Source of the DNA: Methylobacterium organophilum
GTDB lineage: Bacteria; Pseudomonadota; Alphaproteobacteria; Rhizobiales; Beijerinckiaceae
NCBI RefSeq assembly: GCF_022179465.1
Contig: NZ_BPQV01000002.1
Location: 124,001-188,000, forward strand
DNA: 64,000 bases
Reading direction: 5' to 3'
In this document: piece by piece, positions 44,408 to 55,200 of the stretch
Layout of the letters: each line of letters starts with the position of its first letter
Position numbering within the stretch: position 1 is the stretch's first letter
Program-made: the position numbers and the translations under genes
The notes under the pieces: model-generated
The model's input: only the letters and a program-made list of their open reading frames with translations
Told to the model about the DNA's origin: nothing
Databases searched by the model: none

Positions 44408-46531
44408 TTACCACCAGCTCCGCGGCTCAGGCCGGGCGAGCTCCGGCGTCCACAGGCCGGGCTCGCCATACACCTCGCTTTCCCGGTGGGGCGCGCGGGG
44501 GACGGGCGCGGCCCGCGGGGCGGCGGCACCGGTCGCCTCGCGGCGGATCGTGCGCAATGCCTGCGGCGCCGTCGGGGTGGCGGCGATGTTGCGCTTCGCC
44601 TCGGCGGGCGGCTTGGCCTTGGCCATGGCCGGCGTCGCGGGGGCGAGCCCCAGGGCCGCGCGCATCGGCGCGTCGTAGCCGTAGAGGTCCGGCAGCGTCC
44701 GGTAGACGCCGTCATCGTCGACATAGGCCGTGAAGTAGGCGAGGTGCACCGGCAGCTTCTCCGGCAGGCGGATCGTGCGCTCGCCCTTGCCGATCAGCGC
44801 CTTCAGGCGGGCGTTCGACCAGTTGGGCAGCACCGCATCGGCGAAGCGGAAGGGGTCGTCCACGCGCACGCAGCCATGGCTCATCGCCCGGTAGGAGGCG
44901 CTGAACAGCGACCGGTTCGGCGTGTCGTGCAGGTAGACCGCGTGCTGGTTCGGGAACAGGAACTTGATGAAGCCGAGCGCATTGCGCTCCCCCGGCGGCT
45001 GGCGCACCGAGATCGAGTTGCCGCGGCGCACGACCTGGTAGCCGCGCCGGGCGGCGTAGTTCGGGTCGCGGGCGAGGCCGGGCAGGAACTCCTTCTTCAG
45101 GATCGAGGGCGGCACGAACCAGGACGGGTTCACCACCGCGTATTCCATCAGCCCGGAGAAGGTCGGGGTGGGTGATTCCGGCTTGCCGACGATGACCCGC
45201 GTGGTGTCGCGCTCGATCCCGCCGCGGAAGACGCGCAGGCGGAACTCGGGCACGTTGACGAAGACGTAATCCGGCCCGAGCTCGCCCGGCAGCCAGCGCC
45301 AGCGCTCCATATTGACGAGGAGATCGGCTTCGCTGCCCCCGCGGGAGGCGGCGGGCGCGTCGTCCAGGGCGAGGGCGACCACGGTGCCCCGCGTCAGCAC
45401 GCCGTTGGCCGGCAGGCCGCGGCTGCGCTGGAAGTCGGCGACCGCATCGGCCACCGCCTTGTCGTAGGTCTCGGGCTCGCCGGGGCCGGCATCGAGGGTG
45501 CCGGCGGCGCGCTCCTCCAGGCCGAAATGCGCGCGCAGGGCGGGCACCCGGCGGTCGTTCATGCCGATCTTCAGCACCGGGCCGGCGGGCAGGCGCAGGC
45601 TCTTGGAGGCGGCCACCTGCGGCGCCGGCCCACGCAGGGCGGCGAGGCGGCTCTTCAGGGCGCGATAGCCGGCGGTCTGCGGGTTGTATTCCTGCAGGAT
45701 CTGGCCGGCCTTGTCCCCGGAGATGGAGACGCGGGCGAGGGTCAGGTCCGCGCCCGGCAGGTCGAGCTGCGGGGTGATCAGCTTCGAGATCGCGGTCAGG
45801 TTGACCCGGCCGCCGCGGGCGTCCCGGGCATAGAGCGCCACCGCGGCCGAGAGCTTCAGCTCCGCCTCCGCCAGAGCGGCCTCGGCGCCGGGCTTGTCGA
45901 GGTCCTTCAGGGCGGGAACCGGATAGGCGGCGGGATCGAGGCCGTCCTCGCCTGCGGCCTGCAGGCGGGCGATCACCGACTTGGCGGCGGCGTTCCAGGC
46001 GCCCTTCTCGATCCAGACCGGCCGGAAATCGACCAGGGCGTAGAAGGCCTTGAGCGCCTCGCGCTCCTTGCCCGGCAGGCGCGCCAGCAGCGGCGCGGCG
46101 TCGGAGAGCCGGGCGAACAGGGCGGCGCCCTGCGGATCGGCGGGGGCCTGGGGCGCGGCCGGCTCCGCGACGACGGGCTCCTCCTTGGGCGCGTCCGTGG
46201 CGGAGGGATCGAGCGCCGGGCCGGCCGTGGTCGGCACGGCGCCGGGATCCTCGCCGGCGGGCTTCGGGGCCGTGGAGCCCGTCTCGGCCGGCTTGGCGTC
46301 GGCGGGTGCGGGTTCGGCCGGCTTCGGCGCGCCGGTTTCCGCTCCAGGCCGGGCCTGGACGGGCGTCGTCTCGGCGGGCGCGTTCGGCTCGACCGCGGCC
46401 TTGCGGATCACCTCCGGCGCCGGGGCCGGAGGGGCGGCGGTCTCGGCCCGGGCAAGGGGCGCCATGGCCACGGACGCGGTGAGCATCGCGGCGAGGGCGA
46501 GGGTGGACCGGGCGCTCGTGAGGGCGCGCAT
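44408..46531 (-). CDS. L,D-transpeptidase (YcbB/LdtD-like)
   Basis: A periplasmic peptidoglycan cross-linking enzyme of 707 residues. It has a signal peptide (STLALAAMLTASVAMAPLARAE), then a proline/alanine-rich linker to about residue 135. A scaffold domain, a peptidoglycan-binding domain (AVADFQRSRGLPANGVL near residue 370) and a YkuD catalytic domain follow, with MSHGCVRVDDP carrying the nucleophilic Cys near residue 553. This domain order is that of LdtD (YcbB), which makes 3-3 cross-links. A clear terminator follows. Confidence 0.93.
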   Translation of the reverse strand: MRALTSARSTLALAAMLTASVAMAPLARAETAAPPAPAPEVIRKAAVEPNAPAETTPVQARPGAETGAPKPAEPAPADAKPAETGSTAPKPAGEDPGAVPTTAGPALDPSATDAPKEEPVVAEPAAPQAPADPQGAALFARLSDAAPLLARLPGKEREALKAFYALVDFRPVWIEKGAWNAAAKSVIARLQAAGEDGLDPAAYPVPALKDLDKPGAEAALAEAELKLSAAVALYARDARGGRVNLTAISKLITPQLDLPGADLTLARVSISGDKAGQILQEYNPQTAGYRALKSRLAALRGPAPQVAASKSLRLPAGPVLKIGMNDRRVPALRAHFGLEERAAGTLDAGPGEPETYDKAVADAVADFQRSRGLPANGVLTRGTVVALALDDAPAASRGGSEADLLVNMERWRWLPGELGPDYVFVNVPEFRLRVFRGGIERDTTRVIVGKPESPTPTFSGLMEYAVVNPSWFVPPSILKKEFLPGLARDPNYAARRGYQVVRRGNSISVRQPPGERNALGFIKFLFPNQHAVYLHDTPNRSLFSASYRAMSHGCVRVDDPFRFADAVLPNWSNARLKALIGKGERTIRLPEKLPVHLAYFTAYVDDDGVYRTLPDLYGYDAPMRAALGLAPATPAMAKAKPPAEAKRNIAATPTAPQALRTIRREATGAAAPRAAPVPRAPHRESEVYGEPGLWTPELARPEPRSWW

Positions 46532-46699
46532 GACACTGTCTCCCCGGGATTCGGCGGCGCGGACCGAAGCCCTGCTATGACTATCGTCTCAAGCGCGACC
46601 GTACGCAATGACACACGCGTCGAGACCGGCCTTGCTCCCGGCCCCGGCGCGAAAGGCCTTCTCGCCGCCAACCGCGTCGGTTTCGCGACGGGAAAGCGG

Positions 46700-48193
46700 T
46701 CAGGCGGCGGCCTCGTCGCCCTTGTCATCGCCTTCGAGGCCGAGATCCTTCAGCTTGCGGTAGAGGGTCGAGCGGCCGATCCCGAGGCGCCGCGACACTT
46801 CCGACATCCGGCCCCGGTAGAATTGCAGCGCATAGCGGATCACCTCCGCCTCCACCGCCTCCATGGTCTTCATCTCCCCGGTCTCCTCGAGCACGAGGGA
46901 CATGGAATGGGGATCGCGCACCTCGACGCGGACGATCTCCCGCACCGGCTCCAGGCCGCCCCCCGGCAGCAGCGGCTGGCTCGGCAGCGGCGGGATGCGC
47001 ACGTCGAAGCCCTGAACCTGCGCCGCGATCTGCGGGAATTCCGACACGGTCAGCTCGTCGCCGTCGGCGAGCACCACGGCGCGGAACAGGGCGTTCTCGA
47101 GCTGGCGCACGTTGCCGGGCCAGGGATAGCGGGTCAGCAGGGCCATGGCCTCGGGGGCGATGCCGCGCAGGCGCTTGCCCTCCTCCGCCGCGAAGCGGGC
47201 GCAGAAGGAGCGCACGAGATCCGGGATATCCTCGCTGCGGGCGCGCAGGGGCGGCAGCGTCATCGGGAAGACGTTGAGGCGGTAGTAGAGATCCTCGCGG
47301 AACTTGCCCTGCTTCACGAGATCGAGGAGCGAGCGGTTGGTCGCGGAGATCAGGCGGATGTCGACGCGCACGCTGCGCTTGCCGCCCACCGGATCGACCT
47401 CGCCTTCCTGGAGGGCGCGCAGGAGCTTCACCTGGGCCTCGAGGGGCAGTTCGCCGATCTCGTCGAGGAAGAGCGTGCCGCCCGAGGCCTCGACGAACTT
47501 GCCGACATGGCGCTCGGTGGCGCCGGTGAAGGCGCCCTTCTCATGGCCGAACAGGGTCGATTCGACGAGGTTGTCCGGGATCGCCCCGCAATTGACGGTG
47601 ACGAAGGGCTTGCCCCGGCGGTCGCCGGAGCCCTGGATCGCCCGGGCCAGCACCTCCTTGCCGACGCCGGATTCCCCCTCGATCAGCACGGGGATGTTCG
47701 ACTTGGCGGCGCGCTCGGCGAGCCGGATCACCCGGTCCATGTCCGGGCTCTTCGAGGCGAGGTCCTTGAAGCCGAGGGAGCCGGAGGCGCGGCGGCGCAT
47801 GCGGCGCACCTCCTCTTCCAACTGGTCGACCCGCAGGGCGTTCTTGATCGAGACCTGGAGCCGCTCGGCCCCCGCGGGCTTGACCACGAAATCGACGGCG
47901 CCGGCGCGCATCGCGTTGATGACGGCGTCGATCGAGCCGTTCGAGGTTTGCACGATGACCGGGGTGTCGATGCTGCTCTTGCGCATCTCCGCCATCACGG
48001 CGAGCCCGTCCATGCCGCCGGGCATGACGAGGTCGAGGAGCACCACGTCGATGCCGTCGCCGGCCCGCAGCATCGCGAGCCCGTCCGTCCCGGATTCCGC
48101 CACCCGCGCCTCGAAGCCGAGGCGGCGCACCATGCTCTCGGCGAGCCGGCGCTGCACGGGATCGTCATCCACGATCAGGACGGTCGTCGTCAT
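46700..48193 (-). CDS. Sigma-54-dependent response regulator (NtrC family)
   Basis: A 497-residue transcription activator. The receiver domain is at residues 4-115 with phospho-Asp in VVLLDLVMPG. The AAA+ domain has Walker A GESGVGKE, the GAFTGA loop that contacts sigma-54, Walker B TLFLDEIGELP, and the R-finger segment ATNRSLLDLVKQGKFREDLYYRLNV. A Fis-type helix-turn-helix (MSEVSRRLGIGRSTLYRKL) ends the protein. No histidine kinase is adjacent. It is divergent from pepF, across a 297-base gap. Its targets are unknown. Confidence 0.93.
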   Translation of the reverse strand: MTTTVLIVDDDPVQRRLAESMVRRLGFEARVAESGTDGLAMLRAGDGIDVVLLDLVMPGGMDGLAVMAEMRKSSIDTPVIVQTSNGSIDAVINAMRAGAVDFVVKPAGAERLQVSIKNALRVDQLEEEVRRMRRRASGSLGFKDLASKSPDMDRVIRLAERAAKSNIPVLIEGESGVGKEVLARAIQGSGDRRGKPFVTVNCGAIPDNLVESTLFGHEKGAFTGATERHVGKFVEASGGTLFLDEIGELPLEAQVKLLRALQEGEVDPVGGKRSVRVDIRLISATNRSLLDLVKQGKFREDLYYRLNVFPMTLPPLRARSEDIPDLVRSFCARFAAEEGKRLRGIAPEAMALLTRYPWPGNVRQLENALFRAVVLADGDELTVSEFPQIAAQVQGFDVRIPPLPSQPLLPGGGLEPVREIVRVEVRDPHSMSLVLEETGEMKTMEAVEAEVIRYALQFYRGRMSEVSRRLGIGRSTLYRKLKDLGLEGDDKGDEAAA

Positions 48194-48490
48194 CAAGGAT
48201 CCTCGGGCTTCCCGCTCCCGGCGGCCGCCGGTCCGCCCGGAGGAGGGCGGGATCGGGCGGTTCGTTCGGCGAAGCTGTTTCGTTTCGAAGCGCAGGGTCG
48301 CCCAAGAGCGTAAAGCACCGCTTAACGACGTTGCAGGATTGCGCGCGGCCACCCCCGGTTTCCTCAAAGGCGGCACGGAAGCGCCGAGCGGCGTGGCATG
48401 CGTGTTGAACCGTGGCGGTCCTCGCTCGATATCAGAGAGACAGGTGAGAACGCGGGCCACCCGGACGCCGCGCAGAAGCCGAGGAAGAGA

Positions 48491-50344
48491 ATGCCGATCC
48501 GTGCCCGCGAGACCGTTGTGCCCTTCGCAGCCGTGAGCGGCGCCGAGGCCGCGAGGGCGGTCGATCTCGGCGTGCTCCCGGAATGGAACCTGAAGGATCT
48601 CTATTCCGGGATCGACGGGGCCGATTTCCGCGACGACCTCGCCAAGGCGGAGGCCGAGTGCCGCGCCTTCGCCAAGGCCTATGCCGGCCGGATCGCCGAG
48701 ATGGCGGCCGCCCCCGACGCCTCGGACAAGCTCGGCGAAGCGGTGCGGGCCTACGAGGCGATCGAGGACCTGCTCGGCCGCCTGATGTCCTTCGCCGGCC
48801 TCGTCTATTCCGGCGACACCACCGACGAGACGCGGGCCAAGTTCTATGGCGACACCCGCGAGCGCCTGACCGCGGCCTCTGCCGACCTGCTGTTCTTCGG
48901 CCTGGAGCTCAACCGCGTCGAGGACGCGGCGATGGACCGGGCCACGGCGAGCGGGCCGCTCGCCCATTATCGGCCCTGGATCGAGGATTTGCGCCGGGAG
49001 AAGCCGCACCAGCTCGACGACCGCACGGAAAAGCTCTTCCTCGAGAAGTCGGTCACCTCGAACGCCGCCTGGGACCGGCTGTTCAACGAGACGATCGCGG
49101 CGCTCCGCTTCCCCGTCCAGGGCGAGAAGCTGACCCTGGAGCCGACCCTCAACAAGCTGCAGGACCCGGACCCGGCTCTGCGCCAGGAGGCGGCCCTCGC
49201 GATCAGCGAGACCCTGCGGGCGAATCTGCGCGTCTTCACGCTCATCACCAACACGCTGGCCAAGGACAAGGAGATCTCCGACCGCTGGCGCGGCTTCAAG
49301 GATGTGGCGGATGCCCGCCACCTCGCCAACCGGGTCGAGCCCGAGGTGGTCGCCGCCCTGGTCGATGCCGTGCGCGCGGCCTATCCGCGGCTCTCGCACC
49401 GCTATTACCGCCTGAAGGCCAAGTGGTTCGGCGCCGAGGCGCTGCCCTACTGGGACCGCAACGCTCCGCTCCCGAAGGTCGAGCAGCGCACGATTCCGTG
49501 GACGGAGGCGCGGGATACGGTGCTTGACGCCTACGGCGCCTTCTCGCCGGACATGGCCAACATCGCCAAGCGCTTCTTCGACGGCGGCTGGATCGACGCT
49601 CCGACGCGGCCGGGCAAGGCGCCCGGCGCCTTCGCGCATCCGACCGTGCCCTCCGCGCACCCCTATGTGCTGGTGAACTACCAGGGCAAGCCGCGGGACG
49701 TGATGACGCTCGCCCACGAGCTCGGCCACGGCGTCCATCAGGTGCTGGCCGCCCCCAACGGGGCGCTGATGGCGCCGACCCCGCTGACGCTCGCCGAGAC
49801 CGCGAGCGTGTTTGGCGAGATGCTGACCTTCCGCAAGCTGCTCGCCCGCACCACCGACCCCGTCCAGCGCCGGGCCATGCTCGCGGCGAAGGTCGAGGAC
49901 ATGATCAACACGGTGGTGCGCCAGATCGCCTTCTACAGCTTCGAGCGGAAGGTCCATCTCGCCCGCGCCAAGGGCGAGCTCACCGCTGACGAGATCAACG
50001 CGCTCTGGATGTCGGTGCAGGCCGAGAGCCTCGGCCCGGCGATCCAGCTGGATTCGGGCTACGAGCCCTTCTGGGCCTACATCCCGCACTTCATCCACTC
50101 GCCGTTCTACGTCTACGCCTATGCCTTCGGCGATTGCCTCGTGAACTCCCTCTACGGGGTCTATGCCCGGGCGGAGAGCGGCTTCGTGGAGCGCTACTTC
50201 GCCTTGCTCTCGGCGGGCGGCTCGAAGCCCTATGGCGAGCTCCTCAAGCCCTTCGGTCTCGATGCCAGCGATCCGGCCTTCTGGCAGATCGGCTTGGGCA
50301 TGATCGAGGGCATGATCGCCGAGCTGGAGGCGATGGAGGGCTGA
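48491..50344 (+). CDS. pepF: Oligoendopeptidase F (M3 family)
   Basis: A cytoplasmic zinc peptidase of 617 residues. The M3 motif is HELGHGVHQ in TLAHELGHGVHQVLA (HExxH) with the downstream ligand in TLAETASVFGEML. N-terminal VLPEWNLKDLYSG and TTDETRAKFYGD are typical of PepF. The start ATG 48491 follows a GAGGAAGAG site. It cleaves short peptides. Confidence 0.93.
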   Translation: MPIRARETVVPFAAVSGAEAARAVDLGVLPEWNLKDLYSGIDGADFRDDLAKAEAECRAFAKAYAGRIAEMAAAPDASDKLGEAVRAYEAIEDLLGRLMSFAGLVYSGDTTDETRAKFYGDTRERLTAASADLLFFGLELNRVEDAAMDRATASGPLAHYRPWIEDLRREKPHQLDDRTEKLFLEKSVTSNAAWDRLFNETIAALRFPVQGEKLTLEPTLNKLQDPDPALRQEAALAISETLRANLRVFTLITNTLAKDKEISDRWRGFKDVADARHLANRVEPEVVAALVDAVRAAYPRLSHRYYRLKAKWFGAEALPYWDRNAPLPKVEQRTIPWTEARDTVLDAYGAFSPDMANIAKRFFDGGWIDAPTRPGKAPGAFAHPTVPSAHPYVLVNYQGKPRDVMTLAHELGHGVHQVLAAPNGALMAPTPLTLAETASVFGEMLTFRKLLARTTDPVQRRAMLAAKVEDMINTVVRQIAFYSFERKVHLARAKGELTADEINALWMSVQAESLGPAIQLDSGYEPFWAYIPHFIHSPFYVYAYAFGDCLVNSLYGVYARAESGFVERYFALLSAGGSKPYGELLKPFGLDASDPAFWQIGLGMIEGMIAELEAMEG

Positions 50345-50357
50345 GGCCCCTTCGCCG

Positions 50358-51341
50358 TCACACCACGTGGTCGGGGGCGAGCGCGCAGGCCGGGCCCCCG
50401 GCCTCCTCGATCTGAAGGGTGGCGTGGGCGATGCCGAAGCGCTGCTCGATCAGCGCCGCGCTCTCCGCCAGGAAGGCGTTGCCGGGAAACCCGCCCGCCA
50501 TCACGAGATGGGCGGTCAGCGCCGTCTCGGTGGTGCTCATCGGCCAGATATGCAGGTCGTGCACCTCGCTCACCCCGGGCCGCTCGGCGAGGAAGCGGCG
50601 CACGGCGCGCGCATCGATGCCCGGCGGCACGGCGGCCAGCGACATCGCCACGCTGTCGCGCAGCAGGCCCCAGGTGCCCCAGACGATGAGCGCGACGATG
50701 ACGAGGCTCACCACCGGGTCGAGCCAGGTCCAGCCGGTCAGCAGGATGACGAGGCCGGCCACCACCACCCCCGCCGAGACCGCCGCGTCGGCCGCCATGT
50801 GGAGATAGGCGCCGCGGATGTTGATGTCGCCCTTGCGGCCCGAGGCGAACAGCCAGGCGGTGGCGCCGTTGATGGCGATGCCGATGGCGGCGACCACCAT
50901 CACGGTCGCCTCCGCCACGGGGGCGGGATCGTGGAAGCGCTGCACCGCCTCCAGGGCGATGGCGCCGCAGGCCACCAGCAGGAAGACCGCGTTGAACAGG
51001 GCGGCCAGGATCGAGGAGCCGCGCAGACCGTAGGTGAAGCGGTCGCTCGGCCGGCGCCGGCCCAGCACCGTCGCGGCCCAGGCCACGACGAGGCCGAGCA
51101 CGTCCGACAGGTTGTGGCCCGCATCCGCCAGCAGCGCCATGGAATTGGCCGCGACCCCATAGCCGGCCTCGATCAGCACGAAGGCGGTGTTGAGCCCGAT
51201 GCCGAGGGCGAAGGCCCGGCCGAAGCGCGCCGGCGCGTGGGAATGCCCGTGCCCGTGCGCATGACCATGGCCATGGTCATGCGCGTGGTGGTCGTGCCCG
51301 CCGTGACCCGCCTGCGCGTGATGGCCGTGTCCCTGTTCCAT
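50358..51341 (-). CDS. Cation diffusion facilitator (CzcD/ZitB-like Zn2+ exporter)
   Basis: A 327-residue inner-membrane metal/proton antiporter with six transmembrane segments. The N-terminal tail is striking: 15 histidines in the first 35 residues (HDHHAHDHGHGHAHGHGH). The tetrahedral site residues are present in the second segment (LLADAGHNLSDV) and the fifth (LHMAADAAVSAG), giving the HxxxD pairs of zinc-type CDF proteins. A cytoplasmic ferredoxin-like domain with VSEVHDLHIWPMSTTETALTAHLV follows. It is convergent with pepF, 14 bases apart. Confidence 0.94.
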   Translation of the reverse strand: MEQGHGHHAQAGHGGHDHHAHDHGHGHAHGHGHSHAPARFGRAFALGIGLNTAFVLIEAGYGVAANSMALLADAGHNLSDVLGLVVAWAATVLGRRRPSDRFTYGLRGSSILAALFNAVFLLVACGAIALEAVQRFHDPAPVAEATVMVVAAIGIAINGATAWLFASGRKGDINIRGAYLHMAADAAVSAGVVVAGLVILLTGWTWLDPVVSLVIVALIVWGTWGLLRDSVAMSLAAVPPGIDARAVRRFLAERPGVSEVHDLHIWPMSTTETALTAHLVMAGGFPGNAFLAESAALIEQRFGIAHATLQIEEAGGPACALAPDHVV

Positions 51342-51382
51342 GCCTTCGCCGACTCCGCGATGCCCCCGGCCGGCCCTCAGGA

Positions 51383-51589
51383 TCAGGGCGCCTCCGGCTT
51401 CATACGACTCCGCGCGGCCCGCGCCATCTCGATCAGCTCCCGGGCCGACAGCCCGCGCTCCGGCAGGGGCTGCGGCGCCGTGAGATCGAGGCTCTCGGCG
51501 TGACGGGAGCCCGTGATCCGATCCGGCAGCGGGGCGCTGCGACCCGGCTGCCCCGCGACGCTCCTGCTGAGCCTGACTGCCCGTCTCAT
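51383..51589 (-). CDS. Small basic protein, unknown
   Basis: A 68-residue frame with an arginine-rich N-terminus and LPERGLSARELIEMARAARS near the C-terminus. It lacks a signal peptide or membrane segment. It is upstream of the CDF gene on the same strand, with a 41-base gap. Whether it is expressed is not certain. Confidence 0.45.
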   Translation of the reverse strand: MRRAVRLSRSVAGQPGRSAPLPDRITGSRHAESLDLTAPQPLPERGLSARELIEMARAARSRMKPEAP

Positions 51590-52274
51590 GGCCGACCTCT
51601 CTGCCCGAATCCGATGGCGTTAAGGATAAGCAAGCTGGGCCGTTCCGAACATTCTTGAACTCGGGAATCGCCGCGCTAGCGCCGGCTGCGGCGGGGCCCG
51701 GGCACGCGCCGCCAGAAACATGCGCTTCCGTTCCGGAAGCGTCGCCACCATCTCGGTGGGGGATGGGGCGGGCCGGGACTGCAACCGAGCGTTCAGACTC
51801 GTCCCTTGACGCGCCCCCGAAACCGCCCCAGAGTTTGCGCGGAAATCCAAAAATTGATCTATGTGTAGGGACGTGTTCCAGGTCGCGGACGCTCGCAACA
51901 TGGAATGGTTCTAAGATTTTATTCTTTGTTTACATGGAAAAGTTGGTCGATTTGCTACACTTGAATTCGCGAAATGGATCGGTTTCATTGCTCAACTGAG
52001 AGTTGGAAATTCTCGCCTCATATGCGGAACGACATCGATGGACGGGCCTGGAGGCGATTTTTCGAAGATGTTTCGATAGTTTTAATGCAGACACAAACAA
52101 TGCCGAAACATGCACCAAGTATCGATGCTGTAGGGGGCGATTAGAGGCTAGGCTTGATGCGATCCTGCGGACGAAGAGAACCGATCTTGTGCCTCTGCGG
52201 CTGGCGAGGGTTGGCATGAGGCAGGATCAAGTGCGGGCCTTCGACCTTTCGTTTCGCGGCGGGATGGCTTCCCG
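51590..52274. other. Lower-GC gap without a convincing gene
   Basis: This 685-base stretch becomes clearly richer in A and T between about 51850 and 52200. The short frames in it (such as 51620-51901 and 52003-52281) lack ribosome-binding sites and sensible protein composition, so I call no gene. It must hold the promoter of the glycosyltransferase gene at 52275. No tRNA or IS end was seen. Confidence 0.6.
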
Positions 52275-55200
52275 ATGGTAAAGTACTTCTTCAGGTTTGG
52301 CCCGAGGACTTGGTTTCAGCGTCCGATCGACCTGGACGACAACGAGGTCGACGAGAGCTTCTACGTCTCGCAATACCCGGATGTCGCCGCTTCGTCCGGG
52401 CAGCCGCGCGAGCACTTCTATCGCTACGGCTGGAAGGAGGGGCGCAACCCGTCCGCCTCCTTCAACACGCTCTACTATGCCCGGCGTCATCTGCCCGACG
52501 GCGCCCTGACGGAAAACCCGTTGCTGCATTATCGCCGGCTCGGCGGCCGGAATTCGGGCCTGGACACGCGGCCGCTCGACGAGATCGCCTGGCTCGCCTT
52601 GCAGCGCGCGGTGATCGCCCCGCATTTCGACGCGGTCTATTACGGCCTGCGCTATGCCGACATGATCGGGTCGATGGACGCCCTCGACCACTTCCTGTCG
52701 GTCGGCGGCCGGAAGCGGCTCAATCCGCGGCCGGATTTCGACACGGCCTCCTACATCGCCCACCACGAGCATGTGGAGCGCTCGGGGGCGAACCCGTTCT
52801 ACCACGCGATCGCGGCGGGCACTCTCGACGCGTTCGGCGCCCAGATGGCCCGCGCCTCGGGGCTGCCCACGGGGCGGAGCCCCGCGTCGCTCGACGTCAA
52901 GGCGGGCGGTGTCGGCCTCGGCTTGGACAGGCCGCTGCGCCGTGAGGAGATCCTGCGGCAGATCGCGGAGGCCTTCGACCGGGATTTCTATCTGAGGAAA
53001 TACGCCGACGTCAGGGACGCCCAGTCCGACCCCCTGATCCACTTCCACGATTTCGGCTGGAAGGAGCGCCGGGATCCCTCGGCCTTCTTCAACACCCGCT
53101 ACTACCTGGACCGGTACGGCGACGAGATTCCCGCCGGCACCAACCCGCTCCACCACTACGTCGCCGTCGGCAAGGCCCTGGGCTATCATCCGAACCCGAT
53201 CGGCAGCGTGCCGTGGGATCGCCCGGTCGCGCCCGCGCCGGCAGCCTGGCGGGACGCCATCCCGGCCCGCGGCGAGGATGCGGACGTGGTCGTGATCGTG
53301 CCCGTCTATCGCGGCCTCGACGATACCCTGGCGACGATCCACGCGGTCCTCACCCACCGGCAGCGGGCGAAGTTCTCCCTTCTCGTCATCAACGATTGCA
53401 GCCCCGAGCCGGAACTGACCGATCGGCTCCGCGCGCTCGCCCGCGACCTGCTCTTCATCTATGTCGAGAACGAGCGGAATCTCGGCTTCGTCGGCTCGGT
53501 CAACCGCGCCATCGCGATGGTGCCGAAGGCGGACGTGATCCTCCTCAATGCCGACACTCTGGTCTTCGGCGACTGGATCGACCGCATGCTGGCCCATGCC
53601 GCCGCCGATCCCCGCATCGCGACGATCACGCCCTACTCGAACAACGCCTCGATCTGCAGCTATCCGAACGCCAACGAGAAGAACGCCCTGAAGCTCGAAT
53701 GCGCCCTGGCGCAGATCGACGCCTACGCCGCCGCCTGCAATCCCCTGCGCCGCACCGAGCTGCCGACCGGCGTCGGGTTCTGCTTCTACATGCGCCGCTC
53801 CGTCATCGACGCGATCGGTCCGCTCGATCCGGCCTTCGGCCGCGGCTACGGCGAGGAGAACGACTTCTGCCTGCGGGCGATCAAGGCGGGATACCGGAAC
53901 GTCCTGGCCGAGGACATCTTCGTGTTTCACAGCGGCGAGGTCTCGTTCGCCGAGTTCCGGGAGGCGGAGTACATCCCCGGCCAGGAGGTGCTCATCGGCA
54001 AGCACCCCGATTACGCCCGCCGCGTGCAGGCCTTTATCGCCGCCGATCCCGGATGGGAGGGTCGGGCACGGCTCGACCTCTACCGGCTGGCGCGGCGCCT
54101 GGGGCCCGGGGCGGCGGTGCTGTTCACCTTCAGCGGCAGCGGCGGGATCGCCACCCACGTGAATCACCTGGCCGGCCGCCTGCGCGAGGCCGGCGCCTCC
54201 GTCCTGATCGTCACCGTGGACGGCAACGCGGTTTCGCTGAACGTCTTCGATCCCGACCAGGATCTCTACGTTCCCGCCATCGAGAGCCTGCGCATCGAGG
54301 CCGGGACGGCCCTGCTGGAGACGTTCCTCCGCTGGCTGGACCCCGCCATCCTCCACGTCCACTCGTTCACGCATGCGAGCTGGCGGGCGACGGAGAACCT
54401 GATGCGCCTGCTCACGCGCTTCGGCGACAGGCTCTACGTGACGCTGCACGACTTCAACGCCGTCTGTCACCGCAGCAACATGGTCACGCGGGAAGGCCGC
54501 AGCCGCCACGGCATCGATCTCGAAGCCTGTGCGCTCTGCGTGGCGACGGATCGGGACGTGGCCGATCAGGTGCCGCCCCAGATCCGGATGAGAGCCTGGG
54601 AGGACTTCCTGTCCCGCACCCGCGCCAACTTCGCCCCCTCCGAGGACACGCGGGCGCGCTTCCGCAGGTTCTTCCCGAACGTCGCCGTCGCGGTGCGCCC
54701 GCACGAGGAGGTTTTCCCGGCGGTCGCCCCGTTCGAGGGCCCGCCCGCCAAGGACGGTCCCCTGCGGATCGTGACGATCGGGGCGATCGGCCCGCACAAG
54801 GGCAGCGACCTCATCTACAGCCTAGCCCTGGACGCCAAGGCGCGGGACCTGCCGATCGCCTATTCCATCGTCGGATACTCGGCGATCACGCGCGACATGA
54901 CCGCCCTCGGCGTCATGGAGACGGGGGAATATCGCTCCGAGAAGGAGTGTCTCGAGATGGTCAAGATGATCAACCCGCATTTCGGGTTTTTCCCCTCGAT
55001 CTGGCCCGAGACCTACTGCTACTCCCTCTCGAGCAGCTTCTTCCTCGGGCTGCCGCCCGTCGCCTTCGACCTCGGCGCCCAGTCGGAGCGTATCCGGGAG
55101 AGCCAGTTCGGGGTCGTCCTGCCGACGACGCTGATGGACGAGCCCCAGGCGATCAACGACGCGCTCCTGGCGCTCTCCGTGGAGGACGAGTGGGCCCGGA

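Noticed and set aside
48394-48409. Possible sigma-54 promoter before pepF (TGGCA, six bases, TTGAA)
   Set aside because: Spacing is right and an NtrC-type regulator is next door, but the essential GC of the -12 element is GA. By-eye support is too weak.
51620-51901. 93-codon frame on the minus strand in the lower-GC gap
   Set aside because: No ribosome-binding site, no domain pattern, and composition like a shadow frame.
52003-52281. 92-codon frame just upstream of the glycosyltransferase gene
   Set aside because: No ribosome-binding site or recognisable feature, and it overlaps the next start.
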